29,119 nucleotides of DNA from Humimonas sp964465015 (GTDB lineage: Bacteria > Gemmatimonadota > Gemmatimonadetes > Palauibacterales > Palauibacteraceae): the NCBI GenBank assembly GCA_964465015.1, contig CAYXHP010000153.1, forward strand, positions 1 to 29,119, read 5' to 3'. Below the pieces are notes generated by a model. That model was given only the letters and a program-made list of their open reading frames with translations, ran no database searches and was not told where the DNA came from. The first letter of the stretch is position 1. The number at the start of each line of letters is the position of its first letter. The translations under genes were made by a program, and so were the position numbers. Below are positions 14,479 through 24,015 of the stretch, piece by piece.

Positions 14479-16248
14479 ATGGCTCACGAACCCTCCGACT
14501 CGCTCGTCTCGAAGTTGGTCGCGGAGCTGAGGCGCCGCCGCGTCTTCCGCGTGGCTATCGTCTACGCGATCGGGGGCTGGATCGTGATCCAGGTCGCCTC
14601 GACCATGCTCCCCGGCCTGAACCTCCCGAGCTGGTCGGTCACACTGGTGATCGCGCTGGTCGTGCTCGGCTTCCCTTTGGCTCTCATCCTGAGCTGGATG
14701 TTCGACATGGGACCGCGGGGCGTCGAGCGCACGACCGCCGTTCCTCTCGCTCCGGCCGCGGCGGCCTTGGTGCCCGAGCCCGCCGGAGCCGCCATCATCG
14801 ACGCGCCGGGGCCGGGGGCGGGGATGACCACGGCGGCCGGCGGCGGACCGGCCGCGGGAGCCCGTGTGGCAGCGGGCGTGGGCCGGCCGACAGTCGTGGA
14901 GCCGTCGCCCGGCGCACGGACGGCCGCCCCCTCCGCCTCCCATGCGCCTCCCGGCGCCGAGGACCGCCACACGGTCGCGGTCCTTCCCTTCGTGAACATG
15001 AGCGGTGACAAGGACAACGAGTACTTCAGCGATGGCATTTCCGAGGAGATCCTGAACCTCCTCAGCAAGCTGCCGCAGCTCAAGGTCGCATCGCGGACCT
15101 CGGCCTTCAACTTCAAGGGAAAGCAGGTCGGCATCCCCACGGTGGCCCGGGAGCTCGGCGTCAGCACGGTTCTCGAGGGAAGCGTCCGCCGGGCCGGGGA
15201 TCACGTGCGCATCACCGCCCAGCTAATCGACGCGGCCTCCGACTCACATCTGTGGTCGGAGACCTACGACCGCGAGATGAAGGACGTGTTCGCGATCCAG
15301 GATGACATCGCGCAGAGCATCGTGAGGGCCCTGCAGGTGACGCTCACGCCCAAGGAGCGACGCTCCCTGCAGTTCGTCGCCACCTCGGATCCGGAGGCGT
15401 ACGACTACTACCTGCGCGGCCGCAAGTACATGTACTCGATGGCGCGCCGCGACTACGAGCACGCCATCCGGATGTTCGAGCAGGCCATCGCCGTGGACTC
15501 GAAGTTCGCGCTCGCCTACGCCGGGATGGCCGACGCCTACTCGCACCTGTACCGGTACGTCGAAGCCACCCGCGACAACGCGGACCGAGCCGCCCGCGCC
15601 AGTGAGCAGGCGGTCGTGCTCGACCCCGATTGTGCAGAGGCGCACGCCTCGCGCGGGCTCGCCCTGTTCATCAGCGACCGCCACGAGGAAGCCGAACGCG
15701 AGTTCGAGACGGCGCGTCAGCTCGATCCCAATCTGTTCGAGGCGTGGTACTACGACGGCCTGGCCTGCTCCTCGAGGGGCGACTTCGAGCGAGCCGCACA
15801 GATGTACATCAAGGCTTCCGAGATCAACCCGGACGACTTCCAGTCGCCCATCTTCCTGGCGCAGGCCTACGCGTCGCTCGGCCGACGGCGCGACGAGATG
15901 AAGGTGCGCCTGGGCGTGCTCAATGTCATCGAGCGACACCTCAAGCTCAATCCGCACGACACCCGCGCCCTGTACTTCGGTGCCAACAACCTGGCGCGTG
16001 TCGGTGAGAAGGAGAAGGCGCGGGAGCTGGCCGAGCGGGCCCTCGGTCAGGACCAGAACGAACCGGTGGTCCTGTACAACGTGGCCTGCTTCTACGCCAT
16101 GCAGGGCGACGCCGAACGCGCCATCGACCTGCTCGAGAAGGCGGTGGAGCTGGGGTGGGGCGATCGGGCCTGGATCGAGACCGACAGCGACCTGCAGACG
16201 CTGCACGACAACGCGCGCTTCCAGGCGCTGCTCTCCGGTTTGAGCTGA
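14479..16248 (+). CDS. TolB-like / TPR membrane protein
   Basis: The protein has 589 residues. Two TM helices near the N-terminus (about 22-45 and 51-73) follow the short charged opening RRRRVFRVA, a layout common in adenylate-cyclase-like and winged-helix TPR proteins. An Ala/Pro/Gly linker (about 80-158) leads to a TolB amino-terminal-like/FlgO-type domain: VAVLPFVNMSGD, YFSDGISEEILN and VLEGSVRR. It ends with the HLWSETYDREMKDVFAIQDD segment. At least six TPR repeats fill the C-terminal half, for example YEHAIRMFEQAIAVDSKFAL and GDAERAIDLLEKAVELGW. It has no cyclase or DNA-binding domain, so it probably acts as an interaction scaffold; the partner is unknown. The ATG at 14479 is chosen at the start of the conserved part, because the 59 upstream codons are low-complexity. 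Confidence 0.85.
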   Translation: MAHEPSDSLVSKLVAELRRRRVFRVAIVYAIGGWIVIQVASTMLPGLNLPSWSVTLVIALVVLGFPLALILSWMFDMGPRGVERTTAVPLAPAAAALVPEPAGAAIIDAPGPGAGMTTAAGGGPAAGARVAAGVGRPTVVEPSPGARTAAPSASHAPPGAEDRHTVAVLPFVNMSGDKDNEYFSDGISEEILNLLSKLPQLKVASRTSAFNFKGKQVGIPTVARELGVSTVLEGSVRRAGDHVRITAQLIDAASDSHLWSETYDREMKDVFAIQDDIAQSIVRALQVTLTPKERRSLQFVATSDPEAYDYYLRGRKYMYSMARRDYEHAIRMFEQAIAVDSKFALAYAGMADAYSHLYRYVEATRDNADRAARASEQAVVLDPDCAEAHASRGLALFISDRHEEAEREFETARQLDPNLFEAWYYDGLACSSRGDFERAAQMYIKASEINPDDFQSPIFLAQAYASLGRRRDEMKVRLGVLNVIERHLKLNPHDTRALYFGANNLARVGEKEKARELAERALGQDQNEPVVLYNVACFYAMQGDAERAIDLLEKAVELGWGDRAWIETDSDLQTLHDNARFQALLSGLS

Positions 16249-16256
16249 ACGGGTCG

Positions 16257-16781
16257 GTGCCCTCGATCACCTGGAAGTACGTTCACCTCGTCCTCAACCC
16301 CTTCCCCATCGTGCTGAGCGTGGTGGGCATGATCGTGGGCCTGGTGGGCTGGGCGACCGGGCGCGAGGCCCTGGAGCGTTACGGGGTTCTCACGCTGTTC
16401 CTAGCCGGACTCGTGGTCCTTCCCACCTACTACAGCGGAATCGCGGCCGGCGACGTGGTGTCGCAGCGGACCTTCGTGATGCCCGGCCTCATCGAGACGC
16501 ACCGCTCCTGGGCCACCTGGACGTTGATCGCGGTGCTGGCGGACGGGGTGTTCGCGGCTTTTTCGCTCACGCAGCCCGATGACCCCCGCCTGCGCCGCTT
16601 CGTGCTGCTGCTCGGGATCCTGACCGCGAGTCTGGCCGGGGTGACCGGCTACATGGGCGGCCGCATCGCCCACGGTCCGGAGGAGCGCGCCCGCCCGGCG
16701 GCGGTCGACACGGTGGGAATCCATGGCGGGACTCGGCAGCCCGATTCGATGAGCGCGAGGGAACCCGGAGGTGGAGGATGA
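16257..16781 (+). CDS. Four-TM DUF2231-like membrane protein
   Basis: The protein has 174 residues if started at GTG 16257, eight bases after the upstream stop; a CTG at 16245 overlapping that stop is also possible. Four TM helices lie at about 9-31, 42-65, 84-104 and 113-135. VHLVLNPFPIVL near the N-terminus and GYMGGRIAHG after the last helix resemble the DUF2231 family (HxxxxxFPI and GxxGG), whose His residues have been suggested to bind haem or metal. The last 30 residues are hydrophilic. Function is unknown. Its stop overlaps the next start as ATGA, so it is co-translated with the thioesterase. Confidence 0.75.
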   Translation: MPSITWKYVHLVLNPFPIVLSVVGMIVGLVGWATGREALERYGVLTLFLAGLVVLPTYYSGIAAGDVVSQRTFVMPGLIETHRSWATWTLIAVLADGVFAAFSLTQPDDPRLRRFVLLLGILTASLAGVTGYMGGRIAHGPEERARPAAVDTVGIHGGTRQPDSMSAREPGGGG

Positions 16782-17347
16782 CCGAGGTGCCAGGTGGTCC
16801 GCCCGAGCTGCCGATGATCGTCGGCCGCTCGGACCTCGAGGCGGTCCGCGGCGTCGAGGAGTCCCGGGTGGCGATGACGCAGCTCATGGGGCCGCAGGAC
16901 GCGAACCTGTTCGGCTCCGTGTTCGGGGGCGTGGTCCTGGCCGCGGTCGACAAGATCGCCTACGTGTGCGCGGCCCGGCACGCCGGCCGGGCCTGCGTCA
17001 CCGTGAGCGTGGACCAGGTGGACTTCCGCTCCCCGATCCGGATCGGGGAGATCGTGACGCTGCGGGCCTCGGTGAACGCCGTGGGAAGGACCTCGCTGGA
17101 GGTGGGAGTGCAGGTGGTGGCCGAGTCGGTGACGGGGGGCCGGGAGCGACACACCAACTCGTGCTACGTCACCATGGTCGCGATCGACGACGAGGGAAGG
17201 CCGGCGCCCGTGCCCCGTCTCCGGCTGGAGACCCCGGAAGAGTGGCGGCGCTACCACGACGCCGAGGAGCGCCGCAGGGCCCGCCTGGAGCTGTCCGAGA
17301 GGAGGAAGGAGCGCCGGAGAGGAACGCGGAGTGAGGAAGGAGACTAG
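16778..17347 (+). CDS. Acyl-CoA thioesterase, hotdog fold (YciA/BFIT type)
   Basis: The protein has 189 residues with one hotdog domain (about 25-150). SRVAMTQLMGPQDANLFGSV and FGGVVLAAVDKIAY contain the NxxGxxFGG...D active-site helix, with Asp58 in the AVDKIA segment. VDFRSPIRIGE and RHTNSCYVTMVAID complete the YciA-like fold. It should hydrolyse fatty acyl-CoA esters in the cytosol; chain-length preference is unknown. The C-terminal 40 residues are Arg/Glu-rich and extend beyond the fold, ending in a run of RRxER-type charged residues that may be disordered. The ATG at 16778 overlaps the upstream stop as ATGA and has GGAGG six bases upstream (16767-16771). Confidence 0.9.
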   Translation: MTEVPGGPPELPMIVGRSDLEAVRGVEESRVAMTQLMGPQDANLFGSVFGGVVLAAVDKIAYVCAARHAGRACVTVSVDQVDFRSPIRIGEIVTLRASVNAVGRTSLEVGVQVVAESVTGGRERHTNSCYVTMVAIDDEGRPAPVPRLRLETPEEWRRYHDAEERRRARLELSERRKERRRGTRSEEGD

Positions 17348-17350
17348 CTC

Positions 17351-17382
17351 GTCGCCGCGGTCTTCGCCCCCGAGACGGCGAC
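17351..17382. terminator. Hairpin between convergent genes
   Basis: GTCGCCG (17351-17357) and CGGCGAC (17376-17382) can form a seven-pair stem, extended by TCT/AGA after a small bulge. It sits between the stops of the thioesterase gene (plus) and the small membrane protein gene (minus). There is no T tract on either side, so it is only a possible bidirectional terminator. Confidence 0.3.
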
Positions 17383-17395
17383 CTCCCGGCCTGTC

Positions 17396-17566
17396 TCAGC
17401 CCCCCTGCGACACTCCGCCCAGCGAGATCAGCCCGTAGAAAGACAGGGCGATCAGGCACATCACGACGATCTCGGCCAGGATCTGCCTGGGCGGCATCTT
17501 GGCCAGCACGCCCACGATCAGGCCCACCGCCACCGAGCCCGCCAGCAGCAACCACAGTGCGATCAT
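17396..17566 (-). CDS. 56-residue membrane protein, unknown
   Basis: A short hydrophobic protein: TM1 at about 3-22 (ALWLLLAGSVAVGLIVGVLA), a short KMPPRQ loop, and TM2 at about 29-48, ending in a Gly/Ser/Gln tail. The ATG at 17566 has AGGA about nine bases upstream. It lies 25 nt after sdaAA on the same strand and is probably the last gene of that operon. I do not recognise a family. Two-helix proteins of this kind are sometimes subunits or anchors of larger complexes or transporters; nothing here shows which. Confidence 0.6.
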   Translation of the reverse strand: MIALWLLLAGSVAVGLIVGVLAKMPPRQILAEIVVMCLIALSFYGLISLGGVSQGG

Positions 17567-17591
17567 TCCCGCATCCTTTCGTCCGTTTCCG

Positions 17592-18521
17592 TCACGAGGG
17601 TCCGAACCGGGCCGACTGTTCGCCCCGGGCCTCGCCGCTCCGCTGAATCTGTACCAGCTCGGGCATCCCCGCCTGCCTGGCGATGCGCTGTCCACTGGGC
17701 GTGGCCGCGAGGCCGCCCAGCGCGGTCTCACGATAACGCACGTCCATCTTCCGGCCCACCTCTCCCATCACGTCGATGACCTCGTCGGGCGCGACGGGAA
17801 AGTCGAGCCCCGCCAGCGCCATCTCGGCGCAGGCCACCGCCTGGATGGCCGCGCTGGCGTTGCGATACGCGCACGGGATCTCGACCAACCCCGCGATCGG
17901 ATCGCAGATGAGGCCCAGCATGCCCTGCAGCGTGAGTGAGACGGAAGTGCCCACCTGCTCGGGCGTGCCGCCCTCCAGATAGGTCACCGCCGCGGCCGAC
18001 ATGGCCGCGGCGCTCCCGGTCTCCGCCTGGCAGCCGCCGCCGGCTCCGGCGATCGAGGCGCGCTGGGCCACGACAGCGCCCACGCCTCCCGCCACCAGCA
18101 TGCCGTCCACCAGGCGCTCGATGTTCCAGCCGCGCTGCTCGCGCATCGTGAGGAGCACGCCCGGCACGACCCCCGCCGCTCCCGCCGTCGGGGCGGCCAC
18201 GATGAGCCCCATGCGCGCGTTCACCTCCAGGATGGCGATGGCGCGAGACAGCATGGACGTCGCGGTCTCGCCCATCAGCCGCGGCCCGGAGGCCACCAGT
18301 CGCCGCGCGCGCCCGCCCGTGAGACCGCTCGGGCTGGGCGCCTCGGAAGCGAGGCCCTCGGCCACGGCGTTCTCCATCACCTCGAGCGCATCGCGGATGC
18401 GCGCCCGGATGCGCTCCCGGTCGGCGCCGGTGTCCTTCATCTCCCGGAGGAGGACGGCCTCGGCCAGGTCCACGCCCTGGTCTCGAGCCGCCTCGAACCA
18501 CGCCTCCACCGATGTGAACAC
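17592..18521 (-). CDS. sdaAA: L-serine dehydratase, iron-sulfur type, alpha subunit
   Basis: The protein has 309 residues, normal for the separate alpha chain of the bacterial two-subunit enzyme, which deaminates L-serine to pyruvate and ammonia with an oxygen-sensitive [4Fe-4S] cluster. The three conserved cysteine sites are present in GGGCQAETG, LICDPIAG and EIPCAYRN, together with the APTAGAAGVVPG motif. It is not PLP-dependent. The GTG start at 18521 has a strong GGGGGAGG four bases upstream. It follows sdaAB by 13 nt, with which it should form the holoenzyme. The enzyme feeds pyruvate to the pyruvate dehydrogenase encoded upstream in the same run of genes. Confidence 0.95.
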   Translation of the reverse strand: MFTSVEAWFEAARDQGVDLAEAVLLREMKDTGADRERIRARIRDALEVMENAVAEGLASEAPSPSGLTGGRARRLVASGPRLMGETATSMLSRAIAILEVNARMGLIVAAPTAGAAGVVPGVLLTMREQRGWNIERLVDGMLVAGGVGAVVAQRASIAGAGGGCQAETGSAAAMSAAAVTYLEGGTPEQVGTSVSLTLQGMLGLICDPIAGLVEIPCAYRNASAAIQAVACAEMALAGLDFPVAPDEVIDVMGEVGRKMDVRYRETALGGLAATPSGQRIARQAGMPELVQIQRSGEARGEQSARFGPS

Positions 18522-18525
18522 GCTA

Positions 18526-18534
18526 CCTCCCCCT
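18526..18534 (-). promoter_or_regulatory. Strong Shine-Dalgarno deciding the GTG start of sdaAA
   Basis: The minus strand reads GGGGGGAGG-type sequence ending four bases before GTG 18521. It lies in the 13-nt gap after the sdaAB stop. Confidence 0.6.
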
Positions 18535-19200
18535 TCAGACCAGGCCCCGCACGTACCGGATCCAGTGGACCCAGTCCTGTTCGCGCATGGCCTCGATGAG
18601 CTCCTCGGGGATCTCGGCGTCCGCCTCGATCGTCATGAGCGCCTGCTCTCCCCGGCCGGTCCGGTCCACGCGCATCGTCGCCAGGTTCACGCCGCGCTCG
18701 GAGAGCATGCGGGTCAGGGTGGCGATCGTCCCCGGGACGTCATCCGCATGGACGACCAGGGTCGGCAGCGAGCCGGTCAGATCCACGTCGAACCCGTCGA
18801 TCTCGAAGATACGGATCTGGCCGCCGCCGATCGAGGCGCCCAGGATCTCGGCACGCTCGTCCCCCAGCTCCGCGTCGAACCGGGCGGAGTTGGGGTGGGC
18901 GTCCTCTCCCAGGTCCACGTTCTCGAACTCGAACTCGAGGCCCCTGGCCTTCGCGTTCTCGAGGCTGGTGCGGAGCCGCTCGTCGTCGGGCAGGTAGCCC
19001 AGGAGGCCGCCGACGATGGCTTTCTTGGTCCCGTGACCCTCACCCGTCATCGCGAAGGAGCCGTGCAGCCCGATCCGGGCCCGCTCCGGCATGCCCCCGA
19101 GAATGGCCTGCACGACGTACCCCAGGCGGCAGGCGCCCGCGGTGTGGGAGCTGGACGGACCCACCATCGTGGGTCCCAGGATGTCGAACAGGCCGGTCAC
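18535..19200 (-). CDS. sdaAB: L-serine dehydratase, iron-sulfur type, beta subunit
   Basis: The protein has 221 residues. The opening FDILGPTMVGPSSSHTAGA (5-23) is the family signature (IGPSSSHT), followed by a catalytic-domain segment HGSFAMTGEGHGTKKA. The C-terminal 75 residues form an ACT domain (TLVVHADDVPGTIATLTRML and the following VNLATMRVDR), which in this family contributes serine binding or allosteric control. The start is GTG at 19200, overlapping the lipB stop as GTGA, so translation is probably coupled to lipB. It works as the partner of sdaAA encoded next. Confidence 0.95.
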   Translation of the reverse strand: MTGLFDILGPTMVGPSSSHTAGACRLGYVVQAILGGMPERARIGLHGSFAMTGEGHGTKKAIVGGLLGYLPDDERLRTSLENAKARGLEFEFENVDLGEDAHPNSARFDAELGDERAEILGASIGGGQIRIFEIDGFDVDLTGSLPTLVVHADDVPGTIATLTRMLSERGVNLATMRVDRTGRGEQALMTIEADAEIPEELIEAMREQDWVHWIRYVRGLV

Positions 19201-20198
19201 CGCACGCCTCCTCTCACCTCGCTCCTTCCGCCGTCACGGACCGCGCGCCGCCGATCCGCGGGCCGCGGCGGGTCGCTCGGCCGTCCTCGCGGCGCCGCGG
19301 CGCTGCCGCCGTGCGCACGCTCCTCGAGCTCCGTGAGGCTGACGGTAACGCCCGATAGCTCTTCGAGCTCCACGAGGCTAGCGGTGCGTCGCGTCACCCG
19401 GGCGCCGAAGGCCTCGCCGAAGCCCGTCGCCACGGCGGCCACGAGCGCCTCGGGATCGTGCGCGCCCCCCTCCTCCTCGAGGCCGGTCATCCGCACACCC
19501 TCGATGCCGCACGGCACGATGAGCCGGAAGGCCTCCATCGGCTCGCGGGTCACGTTGAGGGCGAACCCGTGCCAGGTGATCCAGCGGCTCACGTGGACCC
19601 CGATCGAGGCGATCTTCCGGAGGCGACCCTCCAGGATGGCGCGGGAGACCACGGCGGAGCCCGTGCCCGCGGCCGGGTGCGCGCCCGGCCCGGCGTCTCC
19701 GGCCCGCCCGTCGTTCGCGGCCGATCCGAGCGCGGACTCGTCGCCCACCCACACCCCGGTGTGCTCCGGCACCCGAAAACCGCTCACCCCCAGGGGGGTC
19801 AGCGCCCGGATCAGCGCCTCCTCGACGGTGCGGAGGTACCAGTGCAGGTCGCGCCGGTAGCCGCGCAGGTCGAGGATCGGGTAGCCCACGACCTGGCCCG
19901 GCCCATGGTAGGTGATGTCCCCTCCGCGCTCGATCTCGACCAGGTCGATCCCCCGCGCCGCCAGGACCTCCGGTCCCACCACCAGGTGTCCGTCCCCGGT
20001 GCCTCGGCCCAGGGTGACCACCGGCTCGTGCTCGAGGAGGAGCAGGAGGTCCTCCCCCAGCGACCCGTCGATGCGCGCCCGGGCCAGGGCCCGCTGCAGC
20101 TCCAGGCCGCGCCGATATGGCACGCGGCCTGGAATCCGCACGAGGCCGATCTCGGGGACCGCCCCCGCGGCGCTCGGGTCCTGGCCCTTGGGTGGCAC
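19197..20198 (-). CDS. lipB: Octanoyl-ACP:protein octanoyltransferase
   Basis: The protein has 333 residues, about 100 more than typical LipB. It transfers octanoate from acyl carrier protein to the lipoyl domains of E2 proteins, the step before LipA. Motifs: RGGDITYHGPGQ (91-102), the catalytic Lys195 in RKIASIG (194-200) and the HGFALNV segment, and the catalytic Cys230 in VPCGIEG (228-234). The extra length comes from a Gly/Ala/Asp-rich insertion (about 155-185) just before the Lys motif and a charged C-terminal tail (about 271-333). The start is GTG at 20198, 14 nt after lpdA, with only a weak ribosome binding site. Its place beside lipA and the pdh genes supports the assignment. Confidence 0.94.
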   Translation of the reverse strand: MPPKGQDPSAAGAVPEIGLVRIPGRVPYRRGLELQRALARARIDGSLGEDLLLLLEHEPVVTLGRGTGDGHLVVGPEVLAARGIDLVEIERGGDITYHGPGQVVGYPILDLRGYRRDLHWYLRTVEEALIRALTPLGVSGFRVPEHTGVWVGDESALGSAANDGRAGDAGPGAHPAAGTGSAVVSRAILEGRLRKIASIGVHVSRWITWHGFALNVTREPMEAFRLIVPCGIEGVRMTGLEEEGGAHDPEALVAAVATGFGEAFGARVTRRTASLVELEELSGVTVSLTELEERAHGGSAAAPRGRPSDPPRPADRRRAVRDGGRSEVRGGVR

Positions 20199-20212
20199 CG
20201 CGCTCGCCCGCC

Positions 20213-21622
20213 TCAGATGTTGATGGCCCGGTCCATCGCCGCCATGGCGGCCTCCATGACCGCCTCGGACATGGTGGGATGGCCGTGCGCGTGTGAGGCG
20301 AACTCCTCGGCCGTGGCCTCGAGCATGCGCCCGATCCCCGCCTCGGCCGCGAGCTCACTCACGTTGTGGCCGATCATGTGGACGCCGAGCACCTCCCCGT
20401 ACTTCACGTCCGTGACCACCTTCACGAAGCCCTCGCTCTCGCCGGCCGTGAGCGCCCTGCCGTTCGCCGAAAGGGGGAACTTGCCCACCTTCGTGTCGAA
20501 GCCCCGCTCGGCGGCCTGCTCCTCGGTGAAGCCGATGCTGGCGACCTCCGGGTGGCAGTAGCCGATGCTCGGAATGTTGTCGTACCGCACCGGGTGGGGT
20601 TCGAGGCCCGCGATGTGCTCGACTGCCACGAAGCCCTCGTGCGAGCCCTTGTGGGCCAGCATGGGCTGGCCGGCCACGTCGCCGATGGCGTAGATGCCCT
20701 CCACGCTGGTCCGCATCATCTCGTCGTGGCGGATGAAGCCGCCTTCGGTCTCGACACCCACCTCCTCCAGGCCCACCTCGTCGAGCACCGGCTGCCGGCC
20801 CACCGCCATGAGGACGAGCTCGGTCTCGATCGTCTCCTCGCCCTTCTTCGTCTCCACCGTCAGCTTCATCGGGTCCGAGTCGCGGTCCAGCGACTTCACC
20901 TTCGTGCCCGTCCGCACCTCGATGCCCCGCTTCTTGTAGGTACGGGCGAGCGTCTTCCCGAGCTCCGCGTCGAAGCCCGGGAGCAGCGTGTCCAGGGCCT
21001 CGATCAGCGTGACCTCGACTCCGAACGCATCGAACACGTCGGCGAACTCCACTCCCACGTAGCCGCCGCCCACCACGACCATGCGCCCGGGAAGCTCGCG
21101 CAGCGCGAGGGCCTCCCGGCTTCCGATGACCTTCTGCCGGTCGAACTCGAAGCCTGGGAAAGTCTTCATCACCGAGCCGGTAGCGATCACGATGTTCCGG
21201 GTCTCGAGCTCCCGGTCCTCGCCGCCCTGGACTTCGACGTGGACCTTCCCCTTCCCCGCGATCCGGCCGTGGCCCAGGACGGACTCGATCTCGTTCTTCT
21301 TGAACAGGTAGGACACGCCGCCCGAGAGCTTGTCACTGATCGTCCGGCTGCGCTCGACGGCGGCCGCGATGTCGTACTCGACCTCGATCGGCTTCACCCC
21401 GAAGGCCTCGCCCTGGCTCTTGAGCTTGTGCGCCAGCGACGCGCTCTCCAGCAGCGCCTTGGCCGGAATGCATCCCCAGTTGAGACACGTGCCGCCGAGG
21501 CCGCCCTCGTAGTTCTTAGCCTCGACGCATGCCGTCTTGAGTCCGAGCTGCGCGGCCCGGATCGCCCCCTCGTATCCCGCGGGCCCGGACCCGATCACCA
21601 CGACGTCGAACGAATCAGCCAT
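20213..21622 (-). CDS. lpdA: Dihydrolipoyl dehydrogenase (E3)
   Basis: The protein has 469 residues, the usual size. FAD-binding VVIGSGPAGYEGA (8-20), redox disulfide GGTCLNWGCIPAK (43-55; Cys46/Cys51), NAD-binding VVVGGGYVGVEFA (about 184-196), second FAD site YAIGDVAG, and the C-terminal dimer-interface HAHGHPTMSEA with the catalytic His-Glu pair are all present. It reoxidises dihydrolipoamide of the pdh E2 component and passes electrons to NAD+. The ATG at 21622 lies 15 nt after pdhC. The genuine protein lies on the minus strand; a long open frame on the other strand is a composition artefact. Confidence 0.97.
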   Translation of the reverse strand: MADSFDVVVIGSGPAGYEGAIRAAQLGLKTACVEAKNYEGGLGGTCLNWGCIPAKALLESASLAHKLKSQGEAFGVKPIEVEYDIAAAVERSRTISDKLSGGVSYLFKKNEIESVLGHGRIAGKGKVHVEVQGGEDRELETRNIVIATGSVMKTFPGFEFDRQKVIGSREALALRELPGRMVVVGGGYVGVEFADVFDAFGVEVTLIEALDTLLPGFDAELGKTLARTYKKRGIEVRTGTKVKSLDRDSDPMKLTVETKKGEETIETELVLMAVGRQPVLDEVGLEEVGVETEGGFIRHDEMMRTSVEGIYAIGDVAGQPMLAHKGSHEGFVAVEHIAGLEPHPVRYDNIPSIGYCHPEVASIGFTEEQAAERGFDTKVGKFPLSANGRALTAGESEGFVKVVTDVKYGEVLGVHMIGHNVSELAAEAGIGRMLEATAEEFASHAHGHPTMSEAVMEAAMAAMDRAINI

Positions 21623-21637
21623 GTATGCCTCGCTCCC

Positions 21638-23019
21638 TCACGTGAGCATCGCCAGCGGGTTCTCCAGCATGTCCTTCAGCGTCTCCAGAAAGCGGGCTCC
21701 GGTGGCTCCATCGATCACGCGATGGTCGCAGGACATCGTGACGCGCATGCGCCGTCGGACGACGATCTCCCCATCCACCACCACCGGCTTCTCCACCGTT
21801 CGCCCGACGGCCAGGATGCCCGCCTCGGGCGGGTTGATGATCGCGGTGAACTCCTCGATCGGGAACATACCCAGGTTGCTGAGGCTGAAGGTGGCTCCCT
21901 GGTACTCCTCCGGCTCCAGCTTCCGCCTGCGGGCACGATCGATGAGCTCGCGAGCCTCGGCCGTGATCTGGAGGAGCCCCTTACGATCCGCGTCGCGCAG
22001 GACGGGCGTGATGAGCCCGTCCTCGAGCGCCACCGCGATTCCGAGGTCCACCCGGCCATGACGCCGGATCTCCCCCTCGCCCCAGCTCGCGTTGATCTCC
22101 GGGTGACGGACCAGCGCCTCGGCCAGCGCCTTCAGGAGGAGGTCGTTGACCCCGATCTTCGACACACCGCTCCCGGCGTCCTCCGATCGCGCGGCCAGCC
22201 GCTCGTTGAGCTCCGCGCGCAGGTCCAGCGCGCGGCCCATGTCGATCTCGCTGGTGAGGAAGAAGTGCGGGACCGGGCCCAGCGACTCGGTGAGCCGACG
22301 GGCGATGGCCTTGCGCATCTGGCTGAGCTGTACGGACTCCTCGACCAGCCGGGCCGGGCCGGCCGCGCCCCGCGTTCCCACGCGGGCGGCCCCGCTCTCG
22401 ATCGCCTCTTCCACGTCGGTCTTCACGACCCGCCCGCCGGGGCCCGACCCCTCGATCCGGGAGAGATCGATGCCTTCTTCCTCGGCCATGCGGCGCGCCA
22501 CCGGCGAGGCCCGGACCCGTCCGCCGTCCCGTCGGCCACCGGGAGCCCCGGCCTCGCGTCCGGTCTCCTCCCGGCCGCGGCGGGGAGGCGCGCTCCCGCC
22601 TTCCCTCTCCTGGGCCGCCCCCTGTTTCGCGGCGGCGGTCTCGGCGGCGACTCCGACCTCCCGCTCCTCGCCTTCCTCGGTCCCGGCTCCGTCTTCCCCG
22701 CCGTCCCCTTCCTCCTCGCGTCCCGCCCCGGCCCCGTCCTCGGCCGCCGCGGCCTCCTCGAGCAGGCCGGAGATGTCCTCGTCCGGACCGGCGATCACGC
22801 CGATGAGCGCCCCTACCGGGACCGTCTGGCCCTCCTGGACCACGATCTTGCGGAGCACGCCCGACCCGAGCGCTTCCACGTCCATGTTGGCCTTGTCGGT
22901 CTCGATCTCGGCGACGATGTCGCCCTGCTCGATCTCGTCCCCCTCGGAGACCTTCCACTCGATGAGCCGCCCCTCCTCCATGGTGGGGCTGAGCTGGGCC
23001 ATCACGACCTTGGTCGCCA

Positions 23020-23020
<1 letters not shown>
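21638..23020 (-). CDS. pdhC: Pyruvate dehydrogenase E2, dihydrolipoyl acetyltransferase
   Basis: The protein has about 460 residues. One lipoyl domain (1-78) carries the lipoylation site ETDKANMDVEA with Lys43. A long Glu/Gly/Ala/Arg-rich linker (about 85-168) follows. A peripheral subunit-binding domain (RASPVARRMAEEEGIDLSRI and onward, about 169-206) should bind E1/E3. The catalytic acetyltransferase domain (about 225-460) ends with SCDHRVIDGATGARF, holding the HRxxDG active site. Related 2-oxoglutarate or branched-chain E2 proteins look alike; the neighbouring E1 genes favour a pyruvate (or broad 2-oxoacid) enzyme. The ATG at 23020 overlaps the pdhB stop by one base (TGATG). The lipoyl domain is the target of LipB and LipA encoded in the same operon. 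Confidence 0.95.

Positions 23021-24005
<985 letters not shown>

Positions 24006-24015
<10 letters not shown>

Noticed and set aside
18001..19860. 619-residue open frame on the plus strand
   Set aside because: It is antisense to sdaAA, sdaAB and lipB, has no domain, and is rich in Ser/Arg/Pro.
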